The notes under the pieces: model-generated
Told to the model about the DNA's origin: nothing
Databases searched by the model: none
What the model saw: only the letters and a program-made list of their open reading frames with translations
Shown: positions 8,139-16,171 of the stretch, piece by piece
How positions within the stretch are numbered: the stretch's first letter is position 1
How the letters are laid out: each line of letters begins with the position of its first letter
Position numbers and translations under genes: made by a program
Source: Methylobacterium phyllostachyos
GTDB taxonomy: Bacteria; Pseudomonadota; Alphaproteobacteria; Rhizobiales; Beijerinckiaceae
Direction of reading: 5' to 3'
NCBI RefSeq assembly: GCF_900103445.1
Contig: NZ_FNHS01000011.1
Coordinates: 1-64,000 of the forward strand
DNA: 64,000 nucleotides

Positions 8139-8639
8139 ATGGACGACAACGCCCCTGAACAGCAGCAGACCTTTATCGAGCAGGCCTCGGACATCGTCTC
8201 GGCGTATGTCTCGAACAATTCGGTGCCGATCAGCGAGCTGCCCGGCCTGCTTGCCGGCGTCCACGCCGCGCTGGCCAAGCTGTCCGCCCCCGCGGCGGCC
8301 GTCACCGAGGCGGCCGACAAGCCGACGCCGGCCCAGATCCGCAAGTCGGTGACCCCCGACGCACTGATCTCCTTCATCGACGGCAAGCCCTACAAGACGC
8401 TCAAGCGCCATCTCTCGCGCAACGGCTTGACGATCGAGCAGTATCGCGAGCGCTTCGGCCTGCCGCGGGACTATCCGTCGACGGCGGCGAGCTATTCCGC
8501 GCAGCGTTCCGAGCTCGCCCGCAGCCTGGGCCTCGGCCAACAGCGCCGCAAGTCCGCGGCCGTCGAGGAGCCGACCGAGGAGGTCGCCGAGAAGCCGAAG
8601 CGCGCGAGCCGCCCGCGCAAGGCCAAGGAAACCGCCTGA
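8139..8639 (+). CDS. Ros/MucR-family transcriptional regulator lacking the zinc cysteine
   Basis: This is a 166-residue DNA-binding regulator of the Ros/MucR family, which in rhizobia and Brucella controls exopolysaccharide, motility and virulence genes and silences AT-rich promoters. The N-terminal oligomerisation region (about residues 1-50) is followed by the DNA-binding domain: KSVTPDALISFIDGKPY, then KTLKRHLSRNGLT, then QYRERFGLPRDYP and AQRSELARSLGLGQ. Family members normally carry C-x2-C/D and H-x3/4-H zinc ligands. Here the cysteine position is Ser (ISFID) and the second histidine is absent (RHLSRNG), so zinc is probably not bound, as in the known zinc-less Mesorhizobium members. The C-terminal tail is lysine-rich. 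Confidence 0.88.
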   Translation: MDDNAPEQQQTFIEQASDIVSAYVSNNSVPISELPGLLAGVHAALAKLSAPAAAVTEAADKPTPAQIRKSVTPDALISFIDGKPYKTLKRHLSRNGLTIEQYRERFGLPRDYPSTAASYSAQRSELARSLGLGQQRRKSAAVEEPTEEVAEKPKRASRPRKAKETA

Positions 8640-8877
8640 GCGCGCACATCCGGGCCCCCGCCGGGCTGCAGACGGTTCGGCGCGTGGGCCCGGGTGTTGA
8701 AGTTTTGTTGGGCCGGAATATTGGGTTTCCAAGAGCCTTCAGCGTCTTGGCGGGCTCCCAGGGCGAAGCCCTGACGTGTCGGCCTCTGAAACCCTCACCG
8801 GGGTTCTGCCCTGGCCCTGCGAATACCCGTGACGTGAGCCATCCGCGCGACGCGGAACACCTCGCGGTGCGGCTCCG

Positions 8878-9060
8878 TCAGGCGAAGTCGGCGAGATCGT
8901 CGGCAACGTCGCCGGCGGCGATCTCCGCTTCCGCCTTGCGATGCTCCGAGCCTGCAGGCCCATTATCGGCACCACGCACCGGCTGCTTCAGCTGCTGGGT
9001 TTCCGGCGGATCCCCATCGGGCCGCCCGTCCGGGGATCGATCTTGCACCTGATCTGCCAT
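8878..9060 (-). CDS. small hydrophilic hypothetical protein (60 aa)
   Basis: A 60-codon frame starts at ATG 9060, with another in-frame ATG at 9069. The N-terminal half is rich in D, G, P and Q and the tail is acidic and helical (EAEIAAGDVADDLADFA). No signal peptide or membrane segment is visible and no family is recognised. The acidic-helical tail and good codon use argue for a real gene, but support is only moderate. Confidence 0.45.
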   Translation of the reverse strand: MADQVQDRSPDGRPDGDPPETQQLKQPVRGADNGPAGSEHRKAEAEIAAGDVADDLADFA

Positions 9061-9246
9061 GCTGCGCATCCCCGGCGATTCTGCGGGGCAATGCGGGTCC
9101 GACCCCGTACGTTCCGCCACAGCCCCCTGATACGTCCCGCCGTTTGAAACATCGCACGGCTCCGCCCCGGGAGAGAAACCGGGATATCGGCGTTGCCTGA
9201 CCGGATCCCGGCGGGCAGTCCGTCGGGACCAGGGATGGACCCCGCG

Positions 9247-9774
9247 ATGACGGACACGCACACCCGGCCGGAGGCGAGCCGGCGCGACCTGCTGGCGGCC
9301 TCACTCCTCGGCACGCTCCCGTTGCTCCTGGCGAATGCGGCGGAAGGCAGCCCGCTCAACCCGGAGCAGACCATCATCCGCGCGCCCGAGGCGCTGCCTT
9401 GGGTGCCGTCGAAGGGCTACCCGGAGCGCAGCGTCGACCGGTGCAATCTCACCGGCGACATCAACGGCTCCGGCCTGTACTACACCCTGATCCGCTGGTG
9501 GCCGGGTTATATGAGCGCGCCGCACACCTATACGTCCGACCGGTTCTGCATGGTCCTGTCGGGCACGTGGTGGTGCAACAGCGGGGCGGATTTCGACCCC
9601 GCCGCCTGCGTGCCCGTGAAGGCCGGCAGCTTCGTCCGCCGGGTCGCCGGGACCCCGCACTACGACGGCGTCGTCCGCGACGGGACGGAACCGGCGGTCA
9701 TCGCCATCTGCGGCATGGCGCCGGTGAACTACCGGCTGGTCGACCCGGCGCAGCCGGGCTGGCGCCGGGTCTGA
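9247..9774 (+). CDS. Tat-exported cupin-like protein
   Basis: The 175-residue protein starts with a twin-arginine-type signal: SRRDLLAASLLG, then a hydrophobic run (residues about 12-32). The mature part resembles a single cupin barrel, with SAPHTYTSDRFCMVLSGTWW and GSFVRRVAGTPHYDGV carrying the His residues typical of cupin motifs 1 and 2. The role is unknown; a metal-binding periplasmic cupin is the likely description. An alternative start at 9235 adds four residues. Confidence 0.7.
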   Translation: MTDTHTRPEASRRDLLAASLLGTLPLLLANAAEGSPLNPEQTIIRAPEALPWVPSKGYPERSVDRCNLTGDINGSGLYYTLIRWWPGYMSAPHTYTSDRFCMVLSGTWWCNSGADFDPAACVPVKAGSFVRRVAGTPHYDGVVRDGTEPAVIAICGMAPVNYRLVDPAQPGWRRV

Positions 9775-9820
9775 GGGGCGACCGTTCGAGGACGCCCGTG
9801 CCATCGGTCGGGAGTGCGGA

Positions 9821-10282
9821 TTGGGCAATCGGTACGGGCTGGAGATCCGGGCGGCCGCGGGCGCCGATGCCGCCGGCCTCGCAACGCTTCTCGGCGAGGC
9901 CGGCGAGCCGCTCACCGCCGCGGATCTCGCGTCCCGGCTCGAAGGCCTGCAGCGGGATGGCGGCACTGTTCTCGTCGCCGTGGAATGGGGTCCGCCGAGC
10001 GGCTTCATCGCCCTCAGTCCCGTCCGCACCCTCGACGCGCCGCGGCCCTTCGGCCTGATCACGACGCTCGTGGTCGCGGCCGAGTCCCGGCGCCGGGGCA
10101 TCGGGCGGGTGCTGCTTAAGGCGGCCGGGCGGGCGGCGCGCCAAGCCGGGTGCGACCGGCTGGTCCTGCGCGTCGGCCCGGAGCAGACCACCCTGCGCGC
10201 CTTCTGTGCCGCGGCGGGCTTCGCCGGCACGATGGAGCTCCACGAGCGCCCGCTGCTCAAGCGCGGATCCGGCGAACCGTGA
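9821..10282 (+). CDS. GNAT-family N-acetyltransferase
   Basis: The 153-residue product is a minimal GNAT domain. The acetyl-CoA loop is in SRRRGIGRVLLKAA (residues about 88-101), preceded by the LITTLVVAAE strand and followed by CDRLVLRVGPEQ and an AFCAAAGFAG motif. The small-molecule or protein substrate is not predictable. The start is TTG at 9821; no in-frame ATG gives the full N-terminal strand. It follows the cupin gene on the same strand after 46 bases. Confidence 0.78.
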   Translation: MGNRYGLEIRAAAGADAAGLATLLGEAGEPLTAADLASRLEGLQRDGGTVLVAVEWGPPSGFIALSPVRTLDAPRPFGLITTLVVAAESRRRGIGRVLLKAAGRAARQAGCDRLVLRVGPEQTTLRAFCAAAGFAGTMELHERPLLKRGSGEP

Positions 10283-10352
10283 GACCCGCGACATCCTGGC
10301 CGCAGCCGACGACGTTTCCAGGCGTTGACCAGATCAAGCTGGAGCCCAACCC

Positions 10353-10709
10353 ATGACCCTGCGTTCCGAGACCCCGCCGCCGCCCGCCAACCTGCCCGTC
10401 GATCCGCCGCCGGATTCGGAGGCGCCAACCTCCGCGCAGCTCAAGGGCGACATCGACAGCGGCCGCACGGCCGACAAGACTCCACACATGGATGTCGGGG
10501 CGGCGCCGCTCGGGACCTGTGAGGAGGCGGGTGGAGCGCCACCGACTTCGCAGGAGGTCCGGCTGGCCCGGCAGAACGAGCGTGCGCCGTCGGAGAAGAC
10601 GAAGAGCGGCTACGTGCACCAGCGACAGCCCTGGGTCGTGCCCGCCTTTGTCGGCTTCATCGTCTTCGCGGCCCTGGCGCTCGGCGGTGGACTCTGGCTG
10701 ACCCATTGA
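10353..10709 (+). CDS. hypothetical protein with C-terminal membrane anchor
   Basis: The 118-residue protein has a Pro/Asp-rich disordered N-terminal region (residues about 5-35) and a charged middle. One C-terminal transmembrane helix (VPAFVGFIVFAALALGGGLW, residues about 95-115) ends near the C-terminus, giving a tail-anchored topology. No family is recognised. The frame, ATG start and stop are clean, and it is isolated between two promoters. Confidence 0.6.
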   Translation: MTLRSETPPPPANLPVDPPPDSEAPTSAQLKGDIDSGRTADKTPHMDVGAAPLGTCEEAGGAPPTSQEVRLARQNERAPSEKTKSGYVHQRQPWVVPAFVGFIVFAALALGGGLWLTH

Positions 10710-10839
10710 GGCCGGCGGACGGCAGCGTCGGAGCGCGGTGATGCAGGACGGCACGCTTCCGCGGGGGGCGTCTTAAAGGTCGATTCACGTCGATGCGGTT
10801 AGCGTGAGCTTACTGCAGTCCTGCGTAAACCGATCGTCC

Positions 10840-11961
10840 ATGCCCCCATCCGTCGATGCTCCGCCGGACCTGTCCGGGCTCCTCGAACTCTCGCGCATCG
10901 AGAACCTCGATCTGAAGCCCGTGATCCTGCGGGTGCAGACCGATCTATTCGTTCGGGCGCCGGGCCGCGACCGGTCCACCACCGAGATCTTCGAATCCCT
11001 GGCCTGCGGCCTGATCCCCACGGTGGACGAGGAGACGGCCCGGGTGGTCGCCCGGAAGCTCGCCCCCTGCCCCGAGACGCCGCCGGCGGTGCTGGAAGCG
11101 CTGGCATTGCGCGGTGGCGGCGCCCGCGACGCCGTGGTCGAACTAACGCCAACGCTGAGCCGCAGCCTGATCGACGCGGCGCTGGCCGACGGATCCGATA
11201 TCGCCGACCGCATCGCCGCCCGGGCCGGGCTCAGCCGCGAAGCGGCGGACGAACTCTCCCGCGAGGGCCGCCCCGAGATCGACCGGGCGCTGGCCGCCAA
11301 TCTCGGCATCACCCTGCGCGGCGCGGCGCTCGCCCGGCTCGTCTCCCGCGGCCGCTGCGATGCCGAACTCGCCCGGCTGCTGCTGGTGCGCCCGGATGTT
11401 TCCGCCGCCGACCTCGTACCCCTCTACCTCCACGCCGACCCGATGCGCCGCGCGGTGATCGGCCGGAGCGTCGAAGCGACCGCGGCCCTGCGCCCTTGCC
11501 CGCCCCCGCTTCGGGACCTCGGCGAGTCCCTGACCCGGCTCTCGGCCGCGCACGACGTGGCGGCCTTCGTCGCGGCGCTGGCGGACGGGCTCGGCCTGCC
11601 CCGCGATTTCCTTGCCATGGTGGCCGATCCGGGGGCCCGCTACGACCTCCTCACCCTTGGCCTGCGCGCGGCCGGGCTGCACGAGGAAGAGGCGGTCTAC
11701 ATCTTCCTCACCCTCAACCAGGGCGTCGCCCGTTCGGCCGAGCGCGTGGCCGATCTCGTCCGCCTGTTCCGCACCGTGAGCCGGCCGGCGGCGCGGGATC
11801 TCGTGGCGGCGATCCTCGACCGGCCGCTCGCCGAACGCGGGCGCGGCGAGGCGCACCAACCGCTTCACGGTCCGGAGGCCAAGCTGCGCCAGGGCGCCGC
11901 CGCGCCGCGCACGAACCTGCCGGCCCGCACCCGCCCGGCCTCCAAGGCGGAAGCGGGCTGA
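10840..11961 (+). CDS. DUF2336 domain-containing protein
   Basis: The 373-residue protein is almost entirely alpha-helical, with repeated short Leu/Ala-rich helices of the kind seen in DUF2336 proteins (for example ETARVVARKLAPCPETPPAV and the later ARLVSRGRCDAELARLLL). This family is common in methylobacteria and other alphaproteobacteria. Its biochemical role is unknown, and some members have been linked to regulation of motility or surface attachment. The frame is open from a GTG at 10804; the ATG at 10840 is preferred as the first methionine before conserved sequence. The C-terminal 50 residues are basic and probably disordered. Confidence 0.75.
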   Translation: MPPSVDAPPDLSGLLELSRIENLDLKPVILRVQTDLFVRAPGRDRSTTEIFESLACGLIPTVDEETARVVARKLAPCPETPPAVLEALALRGGGARDAVVELTPTLSRSLIDAALADGSDIADRIAARAGLSREAADELSREGRPEIDRALAANLGITLRGAALARLVSRGRCDAELARLLLVRPDVSAADLVPLYLHADPMRRAVIGRSVEATAALRPCPPPLRDLGESLTRLSAAHDVAAFVAALADGLGLPRDFLAMVADPGARYDLLTLGLRAAGLHEEEAVYIFLTLNQGVARSAERVADLVRLFRTVSRPAARDLVAAILDRPLAERGRGEAHQPLHGPEAKLRQGAAAPRTNLPARTRPASKAEAG

Positions 11962-11971
11962 CGGATCGCCG

Positions 11972-12292
11972 TCAGCGGGCGTCGACGCCCCGCCAGGCGG
12001 GCTGACGGTCGGCCGCCTCCAGGGTGTCGGTGGAGGGGGTATCGGTCGAAGCCGCCGGCTCACCGGCCCGGCGGCTCAGTTCCGCCAGCAGGCCGCGGGC
12101 GAGGACAGCCCGGGTGGCGCGTTCGCGGGTTTCGGGCGGAATGGCCTCCAGGGCCGCCGGCAACACCGCTGAGGCGCTCGGCAGCGACCCCGTGAGCTTG
12201 CGGGCCTCCGCGGCCGGATCCGCGCCGCCACGCATCAGGGCGAGATACGAGAGCACGCCGATCACCAGCGCGGCGCGCAGCAAGACGGTCAT
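11972..12292 (-). CDS. small membrane-anchored hypothetical protein
   Basis: The 106-residue product begins with an N-terminal hydrophobic helix (VLLRAALVIGVLSYLALM) and then a polar Ala/Arg-rich helical region. It looks like a small inner-membrane protein with its tail in one compartment. The start at 12292 places the hydrophobic helix at the N-terminus; the longer frame upstream has no such logic. It converges on the DUF2336 gene, with stops 10 bases apart. No family is recognised. Confidence 0.55.
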   Translation of the reverse strand: MTVLLRAALVIGVLSYLALMRGGADPAAEARKLTGSLPSASAVLPAALEAIPPETRERATRAVLARGLLAELSRRAGEPAASTDTPSTDTLEAADRQPAWRGVDAR

Positions 12293-12590
12293 GGGTATCG
12301 TCTCCGCTCGGTATGGGCGGCATCGTCCCGCGGCCGGGACCGCCGTCCGGGACGATGCACGATGCCAAGACTTCGACGGGTTTCGTGAACCGGGCCTCAA
12401 CCGCGCGGGGCTTTCGCGCGCGATGGTGAACGAAGCTTATCCGAATGCCTTTGGTTACCTTGCGGAAAGCATCCTGATCGTTCTGACCAGTCGCGCAACA
12501 CTCGTTTAAGCCGCCTCTGCGACCGTCCGGAAGTCGTTCGAAAGTCGAACCGGAGGCGCGAGGGATGCGGAAACGCATACATCGCGGCGT

Positions 12591-14465
12591 GTGCCAGCCT
12601 TGCCTATTAAAAAAGTCCTGACTTCCTTGATCGACGACCGTCTCGCGGGGCTGGTTCACGCCTCCGCGGCCGATGATGCCGCCGCCCGGTGCCGCCACCA
12701 GCGGTTCCTCGTGTCGCGCCTCGCCACGGGCGCCGTGATGATGGTCGGGCTGCCGCCCTACCTGCTCTGGCGCGGCGTGCCGTCCGGCATCGAGGTTCTG
12801 GCGATCGCGAGCCTGCTCCTGCCGGTCTTCGCCGCCGTGCTGCTCGTCCGGACCGGATCCCTCTGGCTCGCCCACGCGGTGTCGGCCGCGGGGCTGACCG
12901 GGATCGTGGTGGCGCTGGCGAGCGTCACGGGGGGCGTCGTGTCCCCGGCCGCGGTCTGGCTGGTGGCGATCCCCGTGGAGGCGCTCATCTCGGGATCGCT
13001 GCGTGCCACGCTGGCGGCCTCCGCCATGGCGGTGCTGGGCGTGCTGGCGGTGGCCGGTCTCAGCGCCCTCGAGGTCACCCTGCCGGTCATGGATATCTCC
13101 GCCGGCCTCGCCCTGCCGGCCTTCGCGCTCACGGCGATCGGCCACGTCGCCGCCCAGGCCCTGGAGCACAAGCGCAACGAGGGCGCGTGGCGCGCGCAGC
13201 TGCGTGACAACGAGGCCCGGGACCGGCTGCTGCTCTCGGCGATCGACGACCTCGTGACCTGGCACGACCGCAATGGCCGCGTCGTGGACGCCTCCGTGTC
13301 GGCGACCCGGCTGCTCGGCAGCGACCCGGCGCGCCTGCACGGCCACGGCCTTCTGGAGCGGGTCCACGTGGCCGACCGGCCGGCTTTCCTCAAGGCGGTG
13401 AGCGACGTCGCCGCGACCGGGCGTCCCGCCACCCTGCCGCTGCGCCTTCACGTCGAGGCCGGGCGGGCCGATGGCGCGCGCCTGATCCACGCCGAGATGC
13501 GCGCCCACCGGATCGCGCACGGCTCTCACGACGTCACCGCGGTGGTGGCGGTGACCCGCGACATGACCGAGCATCACCGCCACGCCGAGGAACTGGAGCG
13601 CGCCCGCGCCGAGGCCGAGCGGGCCGATGCCATCAAGGGCCGGTTCCTGGCCAACGTCACCCACGAGTTGCGCACGCCGCTGAACGCGATCATCGGCTTC
13701 TCCGAGGTGCTGGCCGGTGAAGGCGCTCCCAACCTCGGCGCGGATCAAGCACGGGATTATGCCGGGATCATCGGCGCCTCCGGGCACCACCTGCTCGGCG
13801 TCGTCAACACGCTCCTCGACATGAGCCGGATCCAGAGCGGCAATTTCGACTACGCGCCGGAGGCCTTCGATATTGCGGGCCTGCTCCACTCCTGCTGCGA
13901 CCTGATGCGCCTCAAGGCCGAGGCCGCAGGTGTCGTCCTGGCGGCCGCGGCCTCGGGCCCGGTCGAGATCACCGCCGATCCTGCGGCCTGTCGCCAGATC
14001 CTGATCAACCTCATCTCGAACGCCGTGAAGTTCACCCCGCAGGGCGGCCGGGTCGACCTGTCCCTGCGTCGCGGCGTCGAGGGCCTCGACATCGTCGTCA
14101 CCGACACAGGCTGCGGGGTCGGCGCGGAGGATCTGTCGAAACTCGGCACGCCGTTCTTCCAGGCCGGGGCCGGCGATTACAAGCGCCAGCACGAGGGGAC
14201 CGGGCTCGGCCTCTCGGTGGTGCAGGGTTTGGTCGGCCTGCACGGCGGCGCGATGCGGATCGAGAGCGCGCCGCAGGCCGGCACGGTCGTGACCGTGACG
14301 CTGCCCCGTCTGTGCCGGTCGCCGGAGGCGGCCTGCAGCCCCGCTCCGATCCACACCGCCGTGCGGGGCGCCGCCGTACCACGCCGGGTCGTGCGCCTGC
14401 CGCTCGGCCTGTTCGATGCGGAGCCGAACGCAGAACCGGGCGCGATGCTGCGTCGCACGGGCTGA
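12591..14465 (+). CDS. membrane PAS-sensor histidine kinase
   Basis: The 624-residue sensor kinase has an N-terminal block of about six hydrophobic helices (residues about 45-190). A PAS domain follows (about 200-330; LLSAIDDLVTWHDRNG). The HisKA domain has the phospho-accepting His near residue 358 (HELRTPLNAIIGFSEVL). The HATPase_c domain has an N box (QILINLISNAVKFTP), G1 (VTDTGCGV) and G2 (GTGLGLSVV). The membrane part resembles those of PleC/DivJ-like alphaproteobacterial kinases, but no receiver domain or cognate regulator gene is adjacent. The start is a GTG at 12591 and is uncertain. Confidence 0.9.
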   Translation: MPALPIKKVLTSLIDDRLAGLVHASAADDAAARCRHQRFLVSRLATGAVMMVGLPPYLLWRGVPSGIEVLAIASLLLPVFAAVLLVRTGSLWLAHAVSAAGLTGIVVALASVTGGVVSPAAVWLVAIPVEALISGSLRATLAASAMAVLGVLAVAGLSALEVTLPVMDISAGLALPAFALTAIGHVAAQALEHKRNEGAWRAQLRDNEARDRLLLSAIDDLVTWHDRNGRVVDASVSATRLLGSDPARLHGHGLLERVHVADRPAFLKAVSDVAATGRPATLPLRLHVEAGRADGARLIHAEMRAHRIAHGSHDVTAVVAVTRDMTEHHRHAEELERARAEAERADAIKGRFLANVTHELRTPLNAIIGFSEVLAGEGAPNLGADQARDYAGIIGASGHHLLGVVNTLLDMSRIQSGNFDYAPEAFDIAGLLHSCCDLMRLKAEAAGVVLAAAASGPVEITADPAACRQILINLISNAVKFTPQGGRVDLSLRRGVEGLDIVVTDTGCGVGAEDLSKLGTPFFQAGAGDYKRQHEGTGLGLSVVQGLVGLHGGAMRIESAPQAGTVVTVTLPRLCRSPEAACSPAPIHTAVRGAAVPRRVVRLPLGLFDAEPNAEPGAMLRRTG

Positions 14466-14470
14466 GCCGC

Positions 14471-14506
14471 AGATCCCCGGCAAGATCCCCCGCAAGATCC
14501 CCGGAA
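14471..14506 (+). repeat. three tandem 12-bp repeats at a ribosome-binding region
   Basis: Three near-identical 12-mers (AGATCCCCGGCA, AGATCCCCCGCA, AGATCCCCGGAA) lie head to tail between the kinase stop and the next start. The last one runs into the GGAAGGAG ribosome-binding site of the downstream gene. Confidence 0.8.
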
Positions 14507-14515
14507 GGAGACAGG

Positions 14516-15238
14516 ATGTCAGGCTACCGCGAGATCACAGTACCGGGCGAAGCCGGCCGGCCGCGCCGCCCGGCCGTGCGGCGCGGCACGGTTCAAGGGG
14601 ATTGGCGCTCCGTCCTCGTCGGAGCGCTGACGGCCACGGGCACCACCTGCCGCAACAGCCCCGGCACCGTCCTCGGCAGCCTCGTGGGCCTGGCTGCAGC
14701 CGGCTTCATCTGCGTCAACGCCCTCGGCTACCAAGCCGGACGCCATCCGGCCCCGATCCTGCCGAAGCTCGCCCAGAAGACGCCGCCCGCACGCGAGCCC
14801 GCCCCGGCTGCCCAGGAGGCGGCCCGGGAGCCGGTACGCCAGATCGTGCGGGATCCCGTCCGGTCCGAACCCGAGAAGGCCCCCGCCAAGCCGGCGGCCC
14901 GGGACACGATCGGCGAACTGATCCGCGCCGACGAGACCACCGCCTCGGTCACCCCGAAGGCGGCCCCGGTTCGGGTCGCCGCTAAACCGGCCGCCAAGGA
15001 GACCGCCAAGGATTCGGCCAAGGGGCCTGCCAAGAAAGCCGAGGCGGAGTCCGACCGGGTCCTGCGGGCCCAGAAGGCGCTGTCCAAACTCGGCTATCCG
15101 GTCAAGCCCGACGGCGCGATGGGCCCTGGGACCCGCGCGGCGATCGAGAAGTTCGAGCGCAGCGCCAAGCTGCCGGTGACCGGCGAGGCCACGGGCCGGA
15201 CCCTGCGCGAGCTGATGGCCCGGGCGAGCCACGGTTAG
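14516..15238 (+). CDS. membrane-anchored peptidoglycan-binding domain protein
   Basis: The 240-residue protein has one transmembrane helix near residues 55-75 (TVLGSLVGLAAAGFICVNAL). A long Ala/Pro/Lys-rich linker follows (about 80-180; many APAK and AAKE repeats). The C-terminal PG_binding_1 domain (about 183-238) reads RAQKALSKLGYPVKPDGAMG, then GTRAAIEKFERSAKLPVTGE. The likely role is anchoring at or sensing the cell wall. GGAAGGAG eight bases upstream of ATG 14516 fixes the start. It follows the histidine kinase by 50 bases and may be co-transcribed with it. Confidence 0.85.
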   Translation: MSGYREITVPGEAGRPRRPAVRRGTVQGDWRSVLVGALTATGTTCRNSPGTVLGSLVGLAAAGFICVNALGYQAGRHPAPILPKLAQKTPPAREPAPAAQEAAREPVRQIVRDPVRSEPEKAPAKPAARDTIGELIRADETTASVTPKAAPVRVAAKPAAKETAKDSAKGPAKKAEAESDRVLRAQKALSKLGYPVKPDGAMGPGTRAAIEKFERSAKLPVTGEATGRTLRELMARASHG

Positions 15239-15326
15239 GCTTCATCCCGGACCGCTGGCCGGGCGCCGGGTTGCCACGGCCCTGCCCTTCGCGCATCCCG
15301 ATCGGATCTCCGGGAGGCACCTCCGC

Positions 15327-15665
15327 ATGCGCCTGCGTTCCGATTTCTGGGTCTCGGCCCATCTGCGTCGCCTCGACGTCGCGGGCATCCCGGCGGTGCT
15401 GCGTCGACGCGGGGCCGCGGAGGCGGGCGCAATCTTCGTGAAAGTCGATCGCCTCGACGGCGGCGCCGATCTCTACGGACCGGCCCCGCAGGCCCTGTTC
15501 GAGTCCGAGGACAGCGGCGACCGCCGCTTCGTCGCCCTGGCCACCGGCGGTAGCCCGCTCGACGTGGAGGAGCGCCTGACGAAGGAGATCCGGTTCGATT
15601 CCGATCTCTGGATCATCGAGATCGATGACCGCAAGGGCCGGCACTTCCTAGACTTGGCGGAGTGA
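15327..15665 (+). CDS. DUF1491 family protein
   Basis: The 112-residue protein matches the DUF1491 pattern of alphaproteobacteria: N-terminal LRSDFWVSAHLRRLD, a GAIFVKVDRLDGG strand, and the C-terminal LTKEIRFDSDLWIIEIDDR. The function is unknown; the family is small, soluble and highly conserved within the class. It lies downstream of the peptidoglycan-binding gene on the same strand after 88 bases. Confidence 0.85.
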   Translation: MRLRSDFWVSAHLRRLDVAGIPAVLRRRGAAEAGAIFVKVDRLDGGADLYGPAPQALFESEDSGDRRFVALATGGSPLDVEERLTKEIRFDSDLWIIEIDDRKGRHFLDLAE

Positions 15666-16171
15666 TCGAAGAGCCGCCGAGTACGCCCGTGAACAGGGCA
15701 GTCCCGGGCGGGTCGATTCAAGTTGGGCAGGCTCGCCAGCGGCGTCCAGCAGCGGACGGCGGGGCAGTGGACGATGACCCTATCGGCTCGTGCGACCTGC
15801 TTGCGTGTGCGACCGGGCTGATCAAGCTGACCAGCCTCCATCCGGTCTTCAGGCTCGCTCAGACCGCCTGTCTCCAGACTCGAAGAGACTTGACGTTGGC
15901 GCCGGTGTCGAGCCGCGGCTCTCGCGGCTGCGCGGTCCGCCCCTGCATTGTCCACTCCTGACACCCGCGCCCTCGCACTGGATCCTTCAGGACCCACCGC
16001 CGCCGAGAGCGGATTCAATTATTACAAGAATAAATCCAATCCGCGCATCGGCGCGCCCGGACCGCCCTGCCGTCACTTGTCGGTTTTTCCGTATAAGGAT
16101 AGATCATATGCGCAACCGACTGTGACGAATTGAACAAATCGATCGCATGTCAATTGCAAAGCGAGATCATT
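15666..16171. other. intergenic region upstream of chemoreceptor, becoming AT-rich
   Basis: About 500 bases without a supported gene. The left part is ordinary GC-rich sequence. From about 16010 on, the sequence turns markedly A/T-rich and continues so into the chemoreceptor gene, suggesting the join of transferred DNA or a strong promoter region. A second open frame at 15948-16133 has no protein-like character. Confidence 0.45.

Noticed and set aside
8690..8830. Possible further palindromic repeat (GGGTTTCCAAGAGCC and CCAGGGCGAAGCCCTG)
   Set aside because: Only short partial similarity to 21775-21815 on the other strand. The hairpins are weak and I could not define ends.
12060..14495. 811-residue minus-strand open frame opposite the histidine kinase
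   Set aside because: It is the complement of a gene with recognisable PAS, HisKA and HATPase motifs, and has no motifs of its own.
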